A stretch of 64,000 nt of DNA, from NCBI GenBank assembly GCA_016223165.1, contig JACRPO010000002.1, positions 151,853 through 215,852 of the forward strand, given 5' to 3'. This document shows, in pieces, positions 48,907-57,658 of this stretch. This DNA is from Burkholderiales bacterium. Its GTDB lineage: Bacteria; Pseudomonadota; Gammaproteobacteria; Burkholderiales; Burkholderiaceae_C. Numbering within the stretch: position 1 is the stretch's first letter; every line of letters starts with the position of its first letter. The notes beneath the pieces are model-generated. The model saw only the letters and a program-made list of their open reading frames with translations. It did not search any database and was not told the DNA's origin. The position numbers and the translations under genes were made by a program.

Positions 48907-49942
48907 GCGTCGAGAAATGCGTCGGCTTGCCGAGGCTCGCGCCGCCGCGCTGCACCCAGTCGGCGACCCAGTCGATCATCGTCTCGATGCCCACGCGCGG
49001 CGCACCGAAGAGGCGTTGCGCCTCGCCGGTGTCGAGCAGCCAGGCGGTCGGCGCCTCCTGCCCGGTGAACGTGGGCGTGCGGCCGAAACGCCGGCCGAAT
49101 TCACCGGCGAGCCAGCGCACCGATGTGTGCTTGGGCCCGGTGACGTTGATCGGCGAGGTGGGGCTCGTGCAATGCGCGAGCAGGCGCAGCGCCTGCTCGT
49201 TGGCGTCGCCCTGCCAGATGACGTCGGCATGGCCCATCGTCAGGTCGAGCGGGCGGCAGGCGTTGACCGTGCTCGCCACGTCGTGGAGCACGCCGTAGCG
49301 CATGTCGATCGCGTAGGACAGCCGCACCAGCCGCCCCGGCGTGCCGAAGCGGCGCGAGCCGTACTCGAACAAACGTTCGCGCCCGACGCACGAGGCGGCG
49401 TAGTCGCCCGGCGGTGGCGTCGCCGGCATCGACTCGTTCGCGCCCGGGCCGTCCACCGGCACGAAGGGGTAGACGCAGGCAGTGGAGAACACCACCGTGC
49501 GCGTGCCGCGGAAGATGTCGGCCACCATCTGCGGCACGCCGGCGTTCATCATCCAGGTGAGCGAGGCGTTGTCGCTGGCGCCGAACTTGTGCCCGGCCAT
49601 GAAGACGAGGTTGCGCACGCCGGCGCCCACGTTGGGCAGGCGCGCGATGGCGGCACGGTCGAGCAGGTCGCATTCGATGCACTCGACGCCGTGCGCCTGC
49701 AGCGCCGCCTTCACGGCCTTGTCGCTGAAGCGGGCGACGCCGTAGACGCGCTTGCCCGGCGCCGCCCGGCGCGCCATGCGCGCCAGCGTCGGGCCCATCT
49801 TGCCGCCAACACCGAGCACCATGATGTCGCCGTCGAGGCCGGCGAGGTCGGTCACCAGCGCCGGGCTCGGCTCGGTCATCACCTCCTCGAGGTGGGCGAC
49901 GTCCTCGAAGCGCCTCGGCAGCGGGCTCATCGCCGCCGTCAT
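48890..49942 (-). CDS. NAD-dependent epimerase/dehydratase-like protein
   Basis: An extended-SDR-type protein of 350 residues. The nucleotide loop is IMVLGVGGKMGPTLARMARRA, the middle has LVFMAGHKFG and the Ser/Tyr region VVFSTACVYPFVPVDG, and the C-terminus has TGQEAPTAWLLDTGEAQRLFG. The YxxxK motif normally found is not clear: the position after ESMPATPPPGDYAASCVGRERLFEYGSRR has a Tyr but no Lys four on. The start overlaps the MetE-like stop as ATGA. It probably acts on the compound handled by this cluster. Confidence 0.8.
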   Translation of the reverse strand: MTAAMSPLPRRFEDVAHLEEVMTEPSPALVTDLAGLDGDIMVLGVGGKMGPTLARMARRAAPGKRVYGVARFSDKAVKAALQAHGVECIECDLLDRAAIARLPNVGAGVRNLVFMAGHKFGASDNASLTWMMNAGVPQMVADIFRGTRTVVFSTACVYPFVPVDGPGANESMPATPPPGDYAASCVGRERLFEYGSRRFGTPGRLVRLSYAIDMRYGVLHDVASTVNACRPLDLTMGHADVIWQGDANEQALRLLAHCTSPTSPINVTGPKHTSVRWLAGEFGRRFGRTPTFTGQEAPTAWLLDTGEAQRLFGAPRVGIETMIDWVADWVQRGGASLGKPTHFSTRDGKY

Positions 49943-50961
49943 GCGGCGATCCCCTCGAACAGGTCGCGCCCCTGCTTTAGCGCGCGCATCTTGGCGTCGG
50001 CGATCGAGCGCTTCAGCATCCAGAAGCCGCAATCGGGGTGGATGTAGCGCACACGGCCGGCGCCGAGCAGCTGTTCGGCCCGCTCGATGGCGCGCGCCAC
50101 GGCGTCGGCACTCTCGACGTCGGTGGCCTTGATGTCCACCACCCCGAGGCCGAGGCCGATCTCGGGCCTCAGGTCGCGCAGCGCCTCCAGCTCGTTCGGC
50201 GGCCGGTGCGCGCATTCGAGTACCACATGGTCGGCATGCAGCGCGTTGAGGTAGTTGATCAGCTGGCCCCAGGTGCCCTTCTGGATGGTCTGGCCGCCGT
50301 AGTTGCCGAAGCACAGGTGCACGGCCGGCACGGCGCCTGTGCTCCTCACGGCATCGAGCACGCGGTTGATCGACGAGGCCGCCCATTCCCACTCGTCGGC
50401 GTGGCCGGGCAGGTTGGCCTCGTCGACCTGCACGACGTCGGCGTCGAGGTGCTTCACCTGCTCGGCGAGCGCATCGCCGAGCGCGTGCGCGACGGCGCGC
50501 ACGTCGCCGTAGTGCTTGTCGATCAGCGTCTTGGCCAGCATGTGCGGGCCGGTGATGGTGAACTTGAAGCGGTGCCGCGCCAGCGTCTTGGCACGCGCGC
50601 AGGCGAGCGGCAGGTCGAGGCTGCCGTGGCCGATCGGCCCGACCACCGTGCCCGGCGGCCGCGTGCGGAACTTCATGCCGCTCTTGCTGCGGTAGGCGAT
50701 GAGGTCGTCGAACGAGAAGCGCTGCGTGATGCCGTCCATCGGCCGCACGAAGTACTCGATCATCCCGTTCGTCTCGGGGTGGTTGATGTCGAAGCGGTAG
50801 AGCTCGCCGTCGCACACGACGTCGATGCCCGCCTGCTCCTGCGTGCCGATGACGACGCGCGTGGCATCGAGCAGCGCCTGCTCGGAGGGAGCGGCGACGA
50901 GCCAGTCGGGCACCGGGTAGGAGCCGACGACGGTGGTCTGGATGCGAGGCGTGGCGGGCAT
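49939..50961 (-). CDS. Short MetE-like (cobalamin-independent methionine synthase C-terminal) protein
   Basis: A 340-residue protein matching only the C-terminal catalytic barrel of MetE. It begins RIQTTVVGSYPVPDW; zinc ligands appear as His-x-Cys in VPAVHLCFGNYGG, Glu in VVLECAHRPP and Cys in YIHPDCGFWML. MetE itself is about 750 residues with an N-terminal half missing here, so it acts on a different methyl donor or acceptor; similar short proteins use methylcobalamin, methylated corrinoids or xenobiotics. It heads the minus-strand operon behind a TCACCA palindrome. ATG 50961 fits the conserved N-terminus. Confidence 0.85.
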   Translation of the reverse strand: MPATPRIQTTVVGSYPVPDWLVAAPSEQALLDATRVVIGTQEQAGIDVVCDGELYRFDINHPETNGMIEYFVRPMDGITQRFSFDDLIAYRSKSGMKFRTRPPGTVVGPIGHGSLDLPLACARAKTLARHRFKFTITGPHMLAKTLIDKHYGDVRAVAHALGDALAEQVKHLDADVVQVDEANLPGHADEWEWAASSINRVLDAVRSTGAVPAVHLCFGNYGGQTIQKGTWGQLINYLNALHADHVVLECAHRPPNELEALRDLRPEIGLGLGVVDIKATDVESADAVARAIERAEQLLGAGRVRYIHPDCGFWMLKRSIADAKMRALKQGRDLFEGIAA

Positions 50962-50996
50962 GGCGGTATCGGAGGGCTGGGCGAGGAAAGCATGAT

Positions 50997-51010
50997 TCAC
51001 CAGATGGTGA
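50997..51010. promoter_or_regulatory. Operator-like palindrome TCACCA-GA-TGGTGA
   Basis: A perfect 6+2+6 inverted repeat 35 bp upstream of the MetE-like ATG. It is the second member of the shared set. It lies in the 300-bp gap 50962-51261 between the divergent MetE-like and Gfo/Idh genes, which otherwise holds only a further operator and a short repeat. Confidence 0.65.
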
Positions 51011-51127
51011 CGGCGCATCGTAGGCGCGGCTCGCGGCAGGGTCAACGGGGAGGACTTTCCTCGGGGCCGTCCCCGACGCCGGCGCCGCGCCGCGCTTGAC
51101 GTTGCCGGCCGCGGGGCCTACAGTAAT

Positions 51128-51141
51128 TCACCAATTGGGTA
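51128..51141. promoter_or_regulatory. Imperfect operator-like palindrome TCACCA-AT-TGGGTA
   Basis: The left half is the same as in the other two sites, the right half differs at two bases. It is flanked by AAT (left) and ATCC (right), which extends the palindrome to TTCACCAA/TTGGGTAA. It lies 120 bp upstream of the Gfo/Idh gene start. Confidence 0.5.
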
Positions 51142-51167
51142 ATCCACGGCGGCGTCGGACGTCCGGC

Positions 51168-51199
51168 GGACTTGCGCTGGACTTGCGCTGGACTTGCGC
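51168..51199. repeat. Tandem repeat, 11-bp unit (GGACTTGCGCT), three copies
   Basis: Copies start at 51168, 51179 and 51190, the last one base short. It lies in the leader of the Gfo/Idh gene, 63-94 bp before its start. Confidence 0.75.
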
Positions 51200-51261
51200 C
51201 GCACTCGCGCCTGATTTCCCCTGACTCCCCCGACTTCACCTCCGACACCAAGGTCCCCGCC

Positions 51262-52449
51262 ATGAGCACTCGCACCCTCGGCATCGTGATGCACGGCGTC
51301 ACCGGCCGCATGGGCATGAACCAGCACCTCATCCGCTCGATCTGCGCCATCCGCGCGCAGGGCGGCGTGAAGCTCGCCAACGGCGACACGGTGATGCCCG
51401 ACCCGCTGCTCGTCGGCCGCGACGCCGCCCGCATCGAAGCGCTGGCGCGCGCGCATGGCATCGCCCGCTTCGGCACCGACCTCGACGCGGCCCTGGCGAA
51501 CCCGGCCGACACCGTCTTCTTCGACGCCGGCACGACGCAGATGCGCCCGGCCCTGCTGGCCAAGGCGCTGCGCGCGGGCAAGCATGTCTATTGCGAGAAG
51601 CCGATCGCCACCAACCTGGCCGAGGCCCTCGAGGTGAGCCAGCTGGCGAGCAAGCTCGAGCGCGAACGCGGCCTCAAGCACGGCGCCGTGCAGGACAAGC
51701 TCTTCCTGCCGGGCCTGCGCAAGCTCGACATGCTGCGCCGCGCCGGCTTCTTCGGCCGCATGCTCAGCGTGCGCATCGAGTTCGGCTACTGGGTCTTCGA
51801 GGGCGACCTGCAGCCCATCCAGCGGCCGAGCTGGAACTACCGCGCCGAAGACGGCGGCGGCATCATCCTCGACATGATGTGCCACTGGCGCTACGTGCTC
51901 GACAACCTCTTCGGCGAGGTGCGAAGCGTCAGCTGCCTGGGCGCCACGCACATCGCCGAACGCTGGGACGAGGCCGGCCGCAAGTACCCGGCCACCGCCG
52001 ACGACGCCGCCTACGCCACGCTGCAGCTGCGCGGCCACCAGGGCGAGCCGGTGGTGGCGCAGATCAACAGCAGCTGGTCGACGCGCGTGCGCCGCGACGA
52101 CCTCGTCACCTTCCACGTCGACGGCACGCACGGCTCGGCCGTGGCCGGCCTGCAGAGTTGCCGCGCGCAGGCGCGCGTGGCCACGCCGCGCCCGGTTTGG
52201 AACCCGGACGTGAAGCAGACGATGAACTTCTTCGAGCAGTGGCAGGAGGTGCCCGACACCGACAGCTACGACAACGGCTTCAAGATCCAGTGGGAAGCCT
52301 TCATCCGCCATGTCGTCGGCGATGAGACCCAGGGCGCGCCCTACCGCTGGACGCTGCCCGAGGGCGCCAAGGGCGTGCAGCTCGTCGAGGCGGCGCTGCA
52401 GAGCTGGAAGGAGCGGCGCTGGGTGGACGTGCCGCCGCTGAGCACTTGA
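51262..52449 (+). CDS. Gfo/Idh/MocA-family oxidoreductase
   Basis: A 395-residue NAD(P)-dependent dehydrogenase. The N-terminal Rossmann part has LGIVMHGVTGRMGMNQHLIRS and the family GKHVYCEKPIATN; the C-terminal part has GGGIILDMMCHWRYVLDNLFGEV, where the His is a likely catalytic residue. Members oxidise sugars, inositols or sugar acids. It is the first gene of the plus-strand operon with DUF993 and the Bug receptor. ATG 51262 fits the conserved start. Confidence 0.9.
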   Translation: MSTRTLGIVMHGVTGRMGMNQHLIRSICAIRAQGGVKLANGDTVMPDPLLVGRDAARIEALARAHGIARFGTDLDAALANPADTVFFDAGTTQMRPALLAKALRAGKHVYCEKPIATNLAEALEVSQLASKLERERGLKHGAVQDKLFLPGLRKLDMLRRAGFFGRMLSVRIEFGYWVFEGDLQPIQRPSWNYRAEDGGGIILDMMCHWRYVLDNLFGEVRSVSCLGATHIAERWDEAGRKYPATADDAAYATLQLRGHQGEPVVAQINSSWSTRVRRDDLVTFHVDGTHGSAVAGLQSCRAQARVATPRPVWNPDVKQTMNFFEQWQEVPDTDSYDNGFKIQWEAFIRHVVGDETQGAPYRWTLPEGAKGVQLVEAALQSWKERRWVDVPPLST

Positions 52450-52545
52450 GCCCCCACGCTCCCTCCCGGTGGCTGCCCCCCGAGAGGGCTCATGCAGCGG
52501 ACCGGCAAAGCCGGATCCGCGCATGTCGCTGGCCAGGAACCCCCC

Positions 52546-53784
52546 ATGCAACTGACCCTTCCGCAAGTCGACGGCACCCTCGCCCCCTACACACTGCGCG
52601 GTCCGGGCGCCTTCACGCCGGCGGCGCCGGGCACGCGCTTCAACCGCATCGCCTTCTCGGCCGCGCACGTGGTGGCCGACGCACGCGCCGCCGTCGACCC
52701 CTGGCTGCAATGCGCCATCGACTGGGACGCCACCCTCGCCTACCGCCGGCGGCTGTGGGGGCTCGGCCTCGGTGTCGCCGAGGCGATGGATACCGCGCAG
52801 CGCGGCATGGGCCTCGATTGGCCGACCTCGCTCGAGCTCATCGGCCGCAGCCTCGACGCGGCGCGCGACTTTTCGCGCGCGCAGCCGGGCGCACAGATCG
52901 CCTGCGGCTGCGGCACCGACCACGTCGCCCCGGAGAACGCGCGCTCGATCGACGACGTCATCCGCGCCTACAGCGAGCAGATGGAGGCGATCGAGAAGCT
53001 CGGCGGCCGCCTCATCGTCATGGCCAGCCGTGCGCTGGCGCGCGTCGCGAAGGGTCCGGCCGACTACGAGCGTGTCTACGCGCACGTGCTTTCGCAGGCG
53101 CGCGAGCCGGTCATCCTGCATTGGCTGGGCGACATGTTCGACCCGGCGCTGGCGGGTTACTGGGGCAGCGCGGAGATCCCGCGCGCCATGCAGACTGCGC
53201 TCGACGTCATCGCGGCGCACCCGCACAAGGTCGACGGCATCAAGATCTCGCTGCTCGACAAGGACCGCGAGATTCAGATGCGCCGCCGCCTGCCGGATGT
53301 CGGCGGGCCTGACGGCCGGGGCGTGCGCATGTACACCGGCGACGACTTCAACTACGCCGAGCTGATTGCCGGCGATGCGTTCGGCGAACGAGCGGGCGAA
53401 GGGACGGGCGAGCCCGCGAACCGGCGCCAAAGCGATGCGCTGCTCGGCATCTTCGACGCCATCGCCCCGGCCGCGAGCGCGGCGCTCGCGGCCCTGGCGG
53501 CCGGCGACACGGCGAGCTTCCACCAGATCCTGGCCCCGACAGTGCCGCTATCGCGGCACATCTTCAAGGCGCCCACGCGCTTCTACAAGACGGGCGTCGT
53601 CTTCATGGCCTGGATCAACGGCCACCAGGACCACTTCGTCATGGTCGGCGGGCAGCAGAGCACGCGTTCGCTGCCGCACTTCGCCGAGCTCTTCCGGCTG
53701 GCCGACGCGGCCGGCCTGATCGAACAGCCCGACCTGGCCGTGCAGCGCATGAAGACGCTGCTCGCGCTGCACGGGATCGATTGA
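52546..53784 (+). CDS. DUF993 family protein (TIM-barrel, DapA-related)
   Basis: A 412-residue protein. FSAAHVVADARAAVDPWLQCAIDWDATLAYRRRLWGLGLGVAEAMDTAQRGMGLDW is the DUF993 signature; HWLGDMFDPALAGYWGS and VDGIKISLLDKDREIQMR supply a Lys in the position of the DHDPS Schiff base. These proteins sit in sugar or polyol catabolic clusters next to Gfo/Idh enzymes and TIM-barrel isomerases, as here. The reaction is not known. A 60-residue, less conserved loop (AGEGTGEPANRRQ) lies near residue 280. Confidence 0.85.
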   Translation: MQLTLPQVDGTLAPYTLRGPGAFTPAAPGTRFNRIAFSAAHVVADARAAVDPWLQCAIDWDATLAYRRRLWGLGLGVAEAMDTAQRGMGLDWPTSLELIGRSLDAARDFSRAQPGAQIACGCGTDHVAPENARSIDDVIRAYSEQMEAIEKLGGRLIVMASRALARVAKGPADYERVYAHVLSQAREPVILHWLGDMFDPALAGYWGSAEIPRAMQTALDVIAAHPHKVDGIKISLLDKDREIQMRRRLPDVGGPDGRGVRMYTGDDFNYAELIAGDAFGERAGEGTGEPANRRQSDALLGIFDAIAPAASAALAALAAGDTASFHQILAPTVPLSRHIFKAPTRFYKTGVVFMAWINGHQDHFVMVGGQQSTRSLPHFAELFRLADAAGLIEQPDLAVQRMKTLLALHGID

Positions 53785-53813
53785 ACCGCCTGCATCTCAA
53801 GAGAGGACGTCCC

Positions 53814-54785
53814 ATGAAAACGAACTTCCGCACCTGGCCCGCCGTGGCCGCCGCCGCGCTCACCGCTCTGGCACCGTTCGCTGCCCTGGCCCAGGCCTGG
53901 CCGGAAAAGCCCGTGCGCATGGTCATCCCCTTCCCGCCCGGCGGCACCCTCGACAAGGTCGGCCGCATGCTCGCGCAGCGCCTGCAGGAGCAGTTCGGCC
54001 AGACCTTCGTCGTCGAGAACAAGCCCGGCGGCAACGGCGTCATCGGCGGCGACACGGTGGCCAAGGCGGCGGCCGACGGCTACACGCTGCTCTTCAACGC
54101 CAGTACGTTCGTCACCGCGCCGATGACGATGAAGTCCGTGCCCTACAAGGTGCAGACCGACTTCGTGCCGATCAGCCTCGTCGCGCAGGCGCCGCTGTCC
54201 ATCGCCATCGGCAGCAAGGTCGGCGTCACCGACCTCAAGGGCCTCATCGCCGCGGCCAAGGCCAACCCGGGCAAGCTCAACTTCGCCACCGGCTCCATCG
54301 GCTCGGCCGGCCACCTGTGCACCGTGCGCCTCGAGCAGGCGGCCGGCATCAGCGTCACCGTCGTGCCGTACAAGGGCACCGCGCCGGCCTTCCAGGACCT
54401 CATCGGCGGCCAGATCGAAGGCTTCATCGACCCCGTGCTGGGCTCGGTGCAGTTCCACCGTACCGGCCAGCTCAAGGTGGTGGCCGTCACCGCCGGCAAG
54501 CGCCTGCCCAACCTCGCCGACGTGCCCACGGCCTCGGAAACCGTGCCCGGCTTCGAGTGCGCGAGCTGGTACGGCCTGTGGGCGCCGGCAAAGACCTCGG
54601 GCGAGATCGTCGGCAAGCTCAACGCCGCGGTGAACAAGGCGCTCGCCGCCGACCTCGCCGACAAGCTGCTCGCCGACGGCCTGGTGCCCGGCGGCGGCAG
54701 CCCGGCCGACTTCGCGAAGTTCCAGGCCGACGACATCGCCAGCTCGGGCAAGATCATCGCCGAGCGGAAGATCTCGATCGACTGA
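53814..54785 (+). CDS. Bug/TctC-family periplasmic solute receptor
   Basis: A 323-residue exported receptor with a signal peptide (MKTNFRTWPAVAAAALT to AALAQA), the Bug start WPEKPVRMVIPFPPGGTLD, then VVENKPGGNGVIGGD and GTAPAFQDLIGGQIEGFID. Bug proteins bind carboxylates and related small molecules; they are very abundant in Burkholderiales and often lack cognate TctAB, as here. It follows DUF993 by 29 bp. Its ligand is unknown. Confidence 0.94.
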   Translation: MKTNFRTWPAVAAAALTALAPFAALAQAWPEKPVRMVIPFPPGGTLDKVGRMLAQRLQEQFGQTFVVENKPGGNGVIGGDTVAKAAADGYTLLFNASTFVTAPMTMKSVPYKVQTDFVPISLVAQAPLSIAIGSKVGVTDLKGLIAAAKANPGKLNFATGSIGSAGHLCTVRLEQAAGISVTVVPYKGTAPAFQDLIGGQIEGFIDPVLGSVQFHRTGQLKVVAVTAGKRLPNLADVPTASETVPGFECASWYGLWAPAKTSGEIVGKLNAAVNKALAADLADKLLADGLVPGGGSPADFAKFQADDIASSGKIIAERKISID

Positions 54786-54854
54786 GGCGCTTGTGCACGC
54801 ATCACCCACGCCCGTCCCCACGCCCGTGCGGCCGGCGAATATGCAGGCGCTGAC

Positions 54855-55577
54855 GTGACAGCGGTCGAGGCGGGCGGCGCGCACGCCGTCGTCACCGGCA
54901 CGAGCTCGGGCATCGGCGCGGCAGTGGCCGCGCGCCTGCTGGCCGAGGGCTGGCGGGTGCACGGCCTCGACCGTGCCGAAGCCACGATCACGGACGAGTG
55001 CTTCGAGGCCCATCGCCTCGACCTCGCCGAGGCCGCGGCCGTCGACGAGCTGCTCGCCGCGCTGCTTGGCGCGGGCCCGCCGCAGGCGCTCGTGCATGCC
55101 GCCGGCGTGCTGCGCACGGCACCGCTCGGCCGCTTGCGCGAGCGCGCCGACGACAACGCGCTGATGTGGCGCCTGCACGTCGAGGGCGCCACGCGCCTGG
55201 CCGATGCCGTGCTGCCGGCGATGGTGCGCGCCGGCCGCGGCCGCGTCGTGCTCGTCGCCAGCCGCGTCTGGCCGGGCATGGCGGGCCGCAGCCAATACGC
55301 GGCGACGAAGGCGGCCCTCGTCTCGCTGGCGCGCAGCTGGGCCGCCGAGGTGATTGCCGCGGGGGTCACCGTCAACGTCGTGTCGCCCGCGGCCACCGAC
55401 ACACCGATGCTCGGCGACCCCGGCCGCGCCGACAGCCGGCCGCGCCTGCCGCCGATCGGCCGGCTCATCGAGCCGGCCGAGGTCGCGGCGCTCGTGTCGT
55501 TCCTCGTCGGCGAAGACGCCGCGGCTATCACCGGGCAGGACATCGCCGTCTGCGGCGGGGCTTCGCTGCCGCGATGA
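54855..55577 (+). CDS. Short-chain dehydrogenase/reductase (GTG start)
   Basis: A 240-residue classical SDR. TGTSSGIG at 14-21 binds NAD(P); the catalytic Ser is S136 and the pair Y148-x-x-x-K152 is in SQYAATKAALVSLARSWAAE. C-terminal ITGQDIAVCGGASLP is the standard end. It starts with GTG at 54855, placed 69 bp after the Bug gene. It probably acts on an intermediate of the cluster. Confidence 0.92.
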   Translation: MTAVEAGGAHAVVTGTSSGIGAAVAARLLAEGWRVHGLDRAEATITDECFEAHRLDLAEAAAVDELLAALLGAGPPQALVHAAGVLRTAPLGRLRERADDNALMWRLHVEGATRLADAVLPAMVRAGRGRVVLVASRVWPGMAGRSQYAATKAALVSLARSWAAEVIAAGVTVNVVSPAATDTPMLGDPGRADSRPRLPPIGRLIEPAEVAALVSFLVGEDAAAITGQDIAVCGGASLPR

Positions 55578-55599
55578 CGAGTGCGTGAGCGACGAGCCC

Positions 55600-56523
55600 A
55601 TGAGCGATCCCGCGCTCTCCGGCACGGCACCGGGGCCGGGTTTCCGAGGCCCCGCGATCGGCCTGGTCGGCCTCGGCCTGGTCGGCACCGCGCTGGCCGC
55701 ACGCATGGTCCAGGCCGGCTTCACGGTGCTCGGCCACGACCGCCGTGACGAGGCCTGCACCGAGTGGCGGCGCGCCGGCGGCCGCCTCGCCCCGTCGCTG
55801 CGCGAGATCGGCGCCAGCTGCGAGAGCGTCGTGCTCGCCGTGTTCGACACGGCCGGCGTTCTCGACGTGATCGAGGGCGCCGATGGCCTGCTGGCGGGCG
55901 AAAGCGCAAAGGCGAAGTGCGTCGTCGACTGCTCCACCGGCGACCCCGAGGCACTGCGCTCGCTCGCCGCGCGGCTCGCCGCACGCGGCGTCGCCTTTCT
56001 CGAAGCGCCGCTCTCCGGCTCGAGCCAGCAGATCGCCAAGGGCGCGGCGACCATGCTGCTCGGCGGCGATGCAGGCGCCATCGCCGCGCACGCGGCGCTG
56101 CTCGACGCGCTGGCGCCGCGGCGCATCCACGTCGGCGGCGCCGGCATGGGTGCGCGCGCCAAGCTCGCCACCAACCTCGTGCTCGGGCTCAACCGCGCCG
56201 CGCTTGCCGAGGGCCTCATCTTCGCCGAGCGGCTCGGCATCGCGCCGGCCACCTTCCTCGAGCTCGTGCTCGCCACGCCGGCGCGCAGCGACGCCGCGCT
56301 CGCCAAGGGGGCGCTGATGGTGCGTGGCGAATTCGCGCCGCAGTCGCGCATCCGGCAGCATCTGAAGGACGTGCTGTTGATGCTCGCCGGCGCCGAGGCT
56401 CACGGCCAGCGGCTGCCGCTCACCGAAGCGCACGCCGCGCTGCTGCACGCCGCCGTCGCAGCCGGCGACGGCGAGCTCGACAACGCAGCCATCGTCAAGC
56501 AACTGCGGCGCGAGAGGCGCTGA
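55600..56523 (+). CDS. Beta-hydroxyacid dehydrogenase (3-hydroxyisobutyrate / tartronate-semialdehyde type)
   Basis: A 307-residue NAD(P)-dependent enzyme. The Rossmann motif is GLVGLGLVGTALAARMV, then VDCSTGDPEALRSL, the substrate-binding EAPLSGSSQQIAKGAATMLLGG, and the catalytic Lys in GARAKLATNLVLGLN. It starts at ATG 55600; a GTG 15 bases before would add five residues. It lies 22 bp after the SDR gene. Members reduce or oxidise short beta-hydroxy acids such as glycerate/tartronate semialdehyde. Confidence 0.9.
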   Translation: MSDPALSGTAPGPGFRGPAIGLVGLGLVGTALAARMVQAGFTVLGHDRRDEACTEWRRAGGRLAPSLREIGASCESVVLAVFDTAGVLDVIEGADGLLAGESAKAKCVVDCSTGDPEALRSLAARLAARGVAFLEAPLSGSSQQIAKGAATMLLGGDAGAIAAHAALLDALAPRRIHVGGAGMGARAKLATNLVLGLNRAALAEGLIFAERLGIAPATFLELVLATPARSDAALAKGALMVRGEFAPQSRIRQHLKDVLLMLAGAEAHGQRLPLTEAHAALLHAAVAAGDGELDNAAIVKQLRRERR

Positions 56524-56560
56524 CGCGTCCGCGGCACGAGAAGACCACTCCGCCGGCGTC

Positions 56561-56614
56561 AACCGCGAGAACCGCGCGAACTGCGAGAACCGCACGAACG
56601 GCCTGAACCGCCCC
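56561..56614. repeat. Tandem repeat, 9-bp unit (AACCGCGAG and variants), six copies
   Basis: Copies at 56561, 56570, 56579, 56588, 56597 and 56606 share AAC-C/G-C-rich pattern, with differences inside. It lies between two genes of the same operon, 47 bp before the isomerase start. Confidence 0.7.
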
Positions 56615-56660
56615 GCCTCGCCCCTGCCCCGCCTGCCCAACACCATCCATCGAACGCGAC

Positions 56661-57563
56661 ATGCGCGACTTCAGCTCGGACCACCGCTGGCTCTCCATCA
56701 ACACCGCCACCGTGCGCAAGCAGCGCGGCGAGCCGTGGCCGCTGCCGAAGATCCTCGACGCCTGCGCGGCGCGTGGCATCCGCGCCGTCTCGCCCTGGCG
56801 CGACCAGGTGGCGGCCGCCGGGCTCGCTGCCATCGCGGCGCAGCTCGAGGCGCTCGACCTCGAGCTTTCGGGCTACTGCAGGGGCGGCCTTTTCACCTAC
56901 ACCGACGATGCCTCGCGCCGGGCGATGCGCGAAGACAACCTGCGCGCCCTCGACGAGGCCTGCACGCTGAACGCACCCTGCCTCGTGCTCGTCGTAGGGG
57001 GCCTGCCCGGCGCCCTGGCGAGCCATGCCTCGGGCGGCGCCCCAGGCCGGCCGGCGCACCGCGACATCGCGCTCGCCCGCACGCAGGTGGCCGAAGGCGT
57101 CGCCTGGCTCCTGGACGAGGCGCGCACGCGGCGCATGCCGCTCGCCATCGAACCGCTGCACCCGATGTATGCGGCCGATCGTGCCTGCGTGAACACGATG
57201 TCGCAGGCCCTCGACCTGTGCGACGCGCTCGACCCCGATCGCAGCGGTGCCCTCGGCGTCGCCGTCGACGCCTATCACGTGTGGTGGGACCCGCAGCTGC
57301 AGGCACAGGTCCAGCGCGCCGGGCGCGAACGCCTGCTCGCCTTCCACGTCTGCGACTGGCTCGTCCCCACCACCGACCTGCTCGAGGACCGCGGCATGAT
57401 GGGTGACGGCGTCATCGACCTGCCGCGCCTGCGTGGCTGGGTGGAGGACGCGGGCTTCGCCGGCTACAGCGAGGTGGAGATCTTCTCGCGCGCCAACTGG
57501 TGGCAGCGCGAAGGCGGCGAGGTACTCGATACCTGCATCGAGCGGCACCGGCGCTGCGTGTAG
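56661..57563 (+). CDS. Sugar phosphate isomerase/epimerase-type TIM-barrel protein
   Basis: A 300-residue xylose-isomerase-like TIM barrel. Metal ligands are seen as E in LAIEPLHPMYAADR, D in AVDAYHVWWD, H in AFHVCDWLVP, and E in YSEVEIFSRANWW. No phosphate-specific residues are evident. It is last in the plus-strand run and goes with Gfo/Idh and DUF993 as a recurring trio in carbohydrate catabolism. The substrate is unknown. Confidence 0.9.
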   Translation: MRDFSSDHRWLSINTATVRKQRGEPWPLPKILDACAARGIRAVSPWRDQVAAAGLAAIAAQLEALDLELSGYCRGGLFTYTDDASRRAMREDNLRALDEACTLNAPCLVLVVGGLPGALASHASGGAPGRPAHRDIALARTQVAEGVAWLLDEARTRRMPLAIEPLHPMYAADRACVNTMSQALDLCDALDPDRSGALGVAVDAYHVWWDPQLQAQVQRAGRERLLAFHVCDWLVPTTDLLEDRGMMGDGVIDLPRLRGWVEDAGFAGYSEVEIFSRANWWQREGGEVLDTCIERHRRCV

Positions 57564-57658
57564 CGGGCAGGACGACACGCTCCAGCCGCTCCAGCCCTCC
57601 AGCCGGCCCGCGAGGAGGCAGCGCGGCACCCGGTGGGGCGCGGCGCCGCTGAGCCGCG

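Noticed and set aside
53583..56351. A 922-residue minus-strand frame opposite DUF993, Bug, SDR and dehydrogenase genes
   Set aside because: It spans several genes with strong motifs on the other strand and reads as low-complexity antisense sequence.
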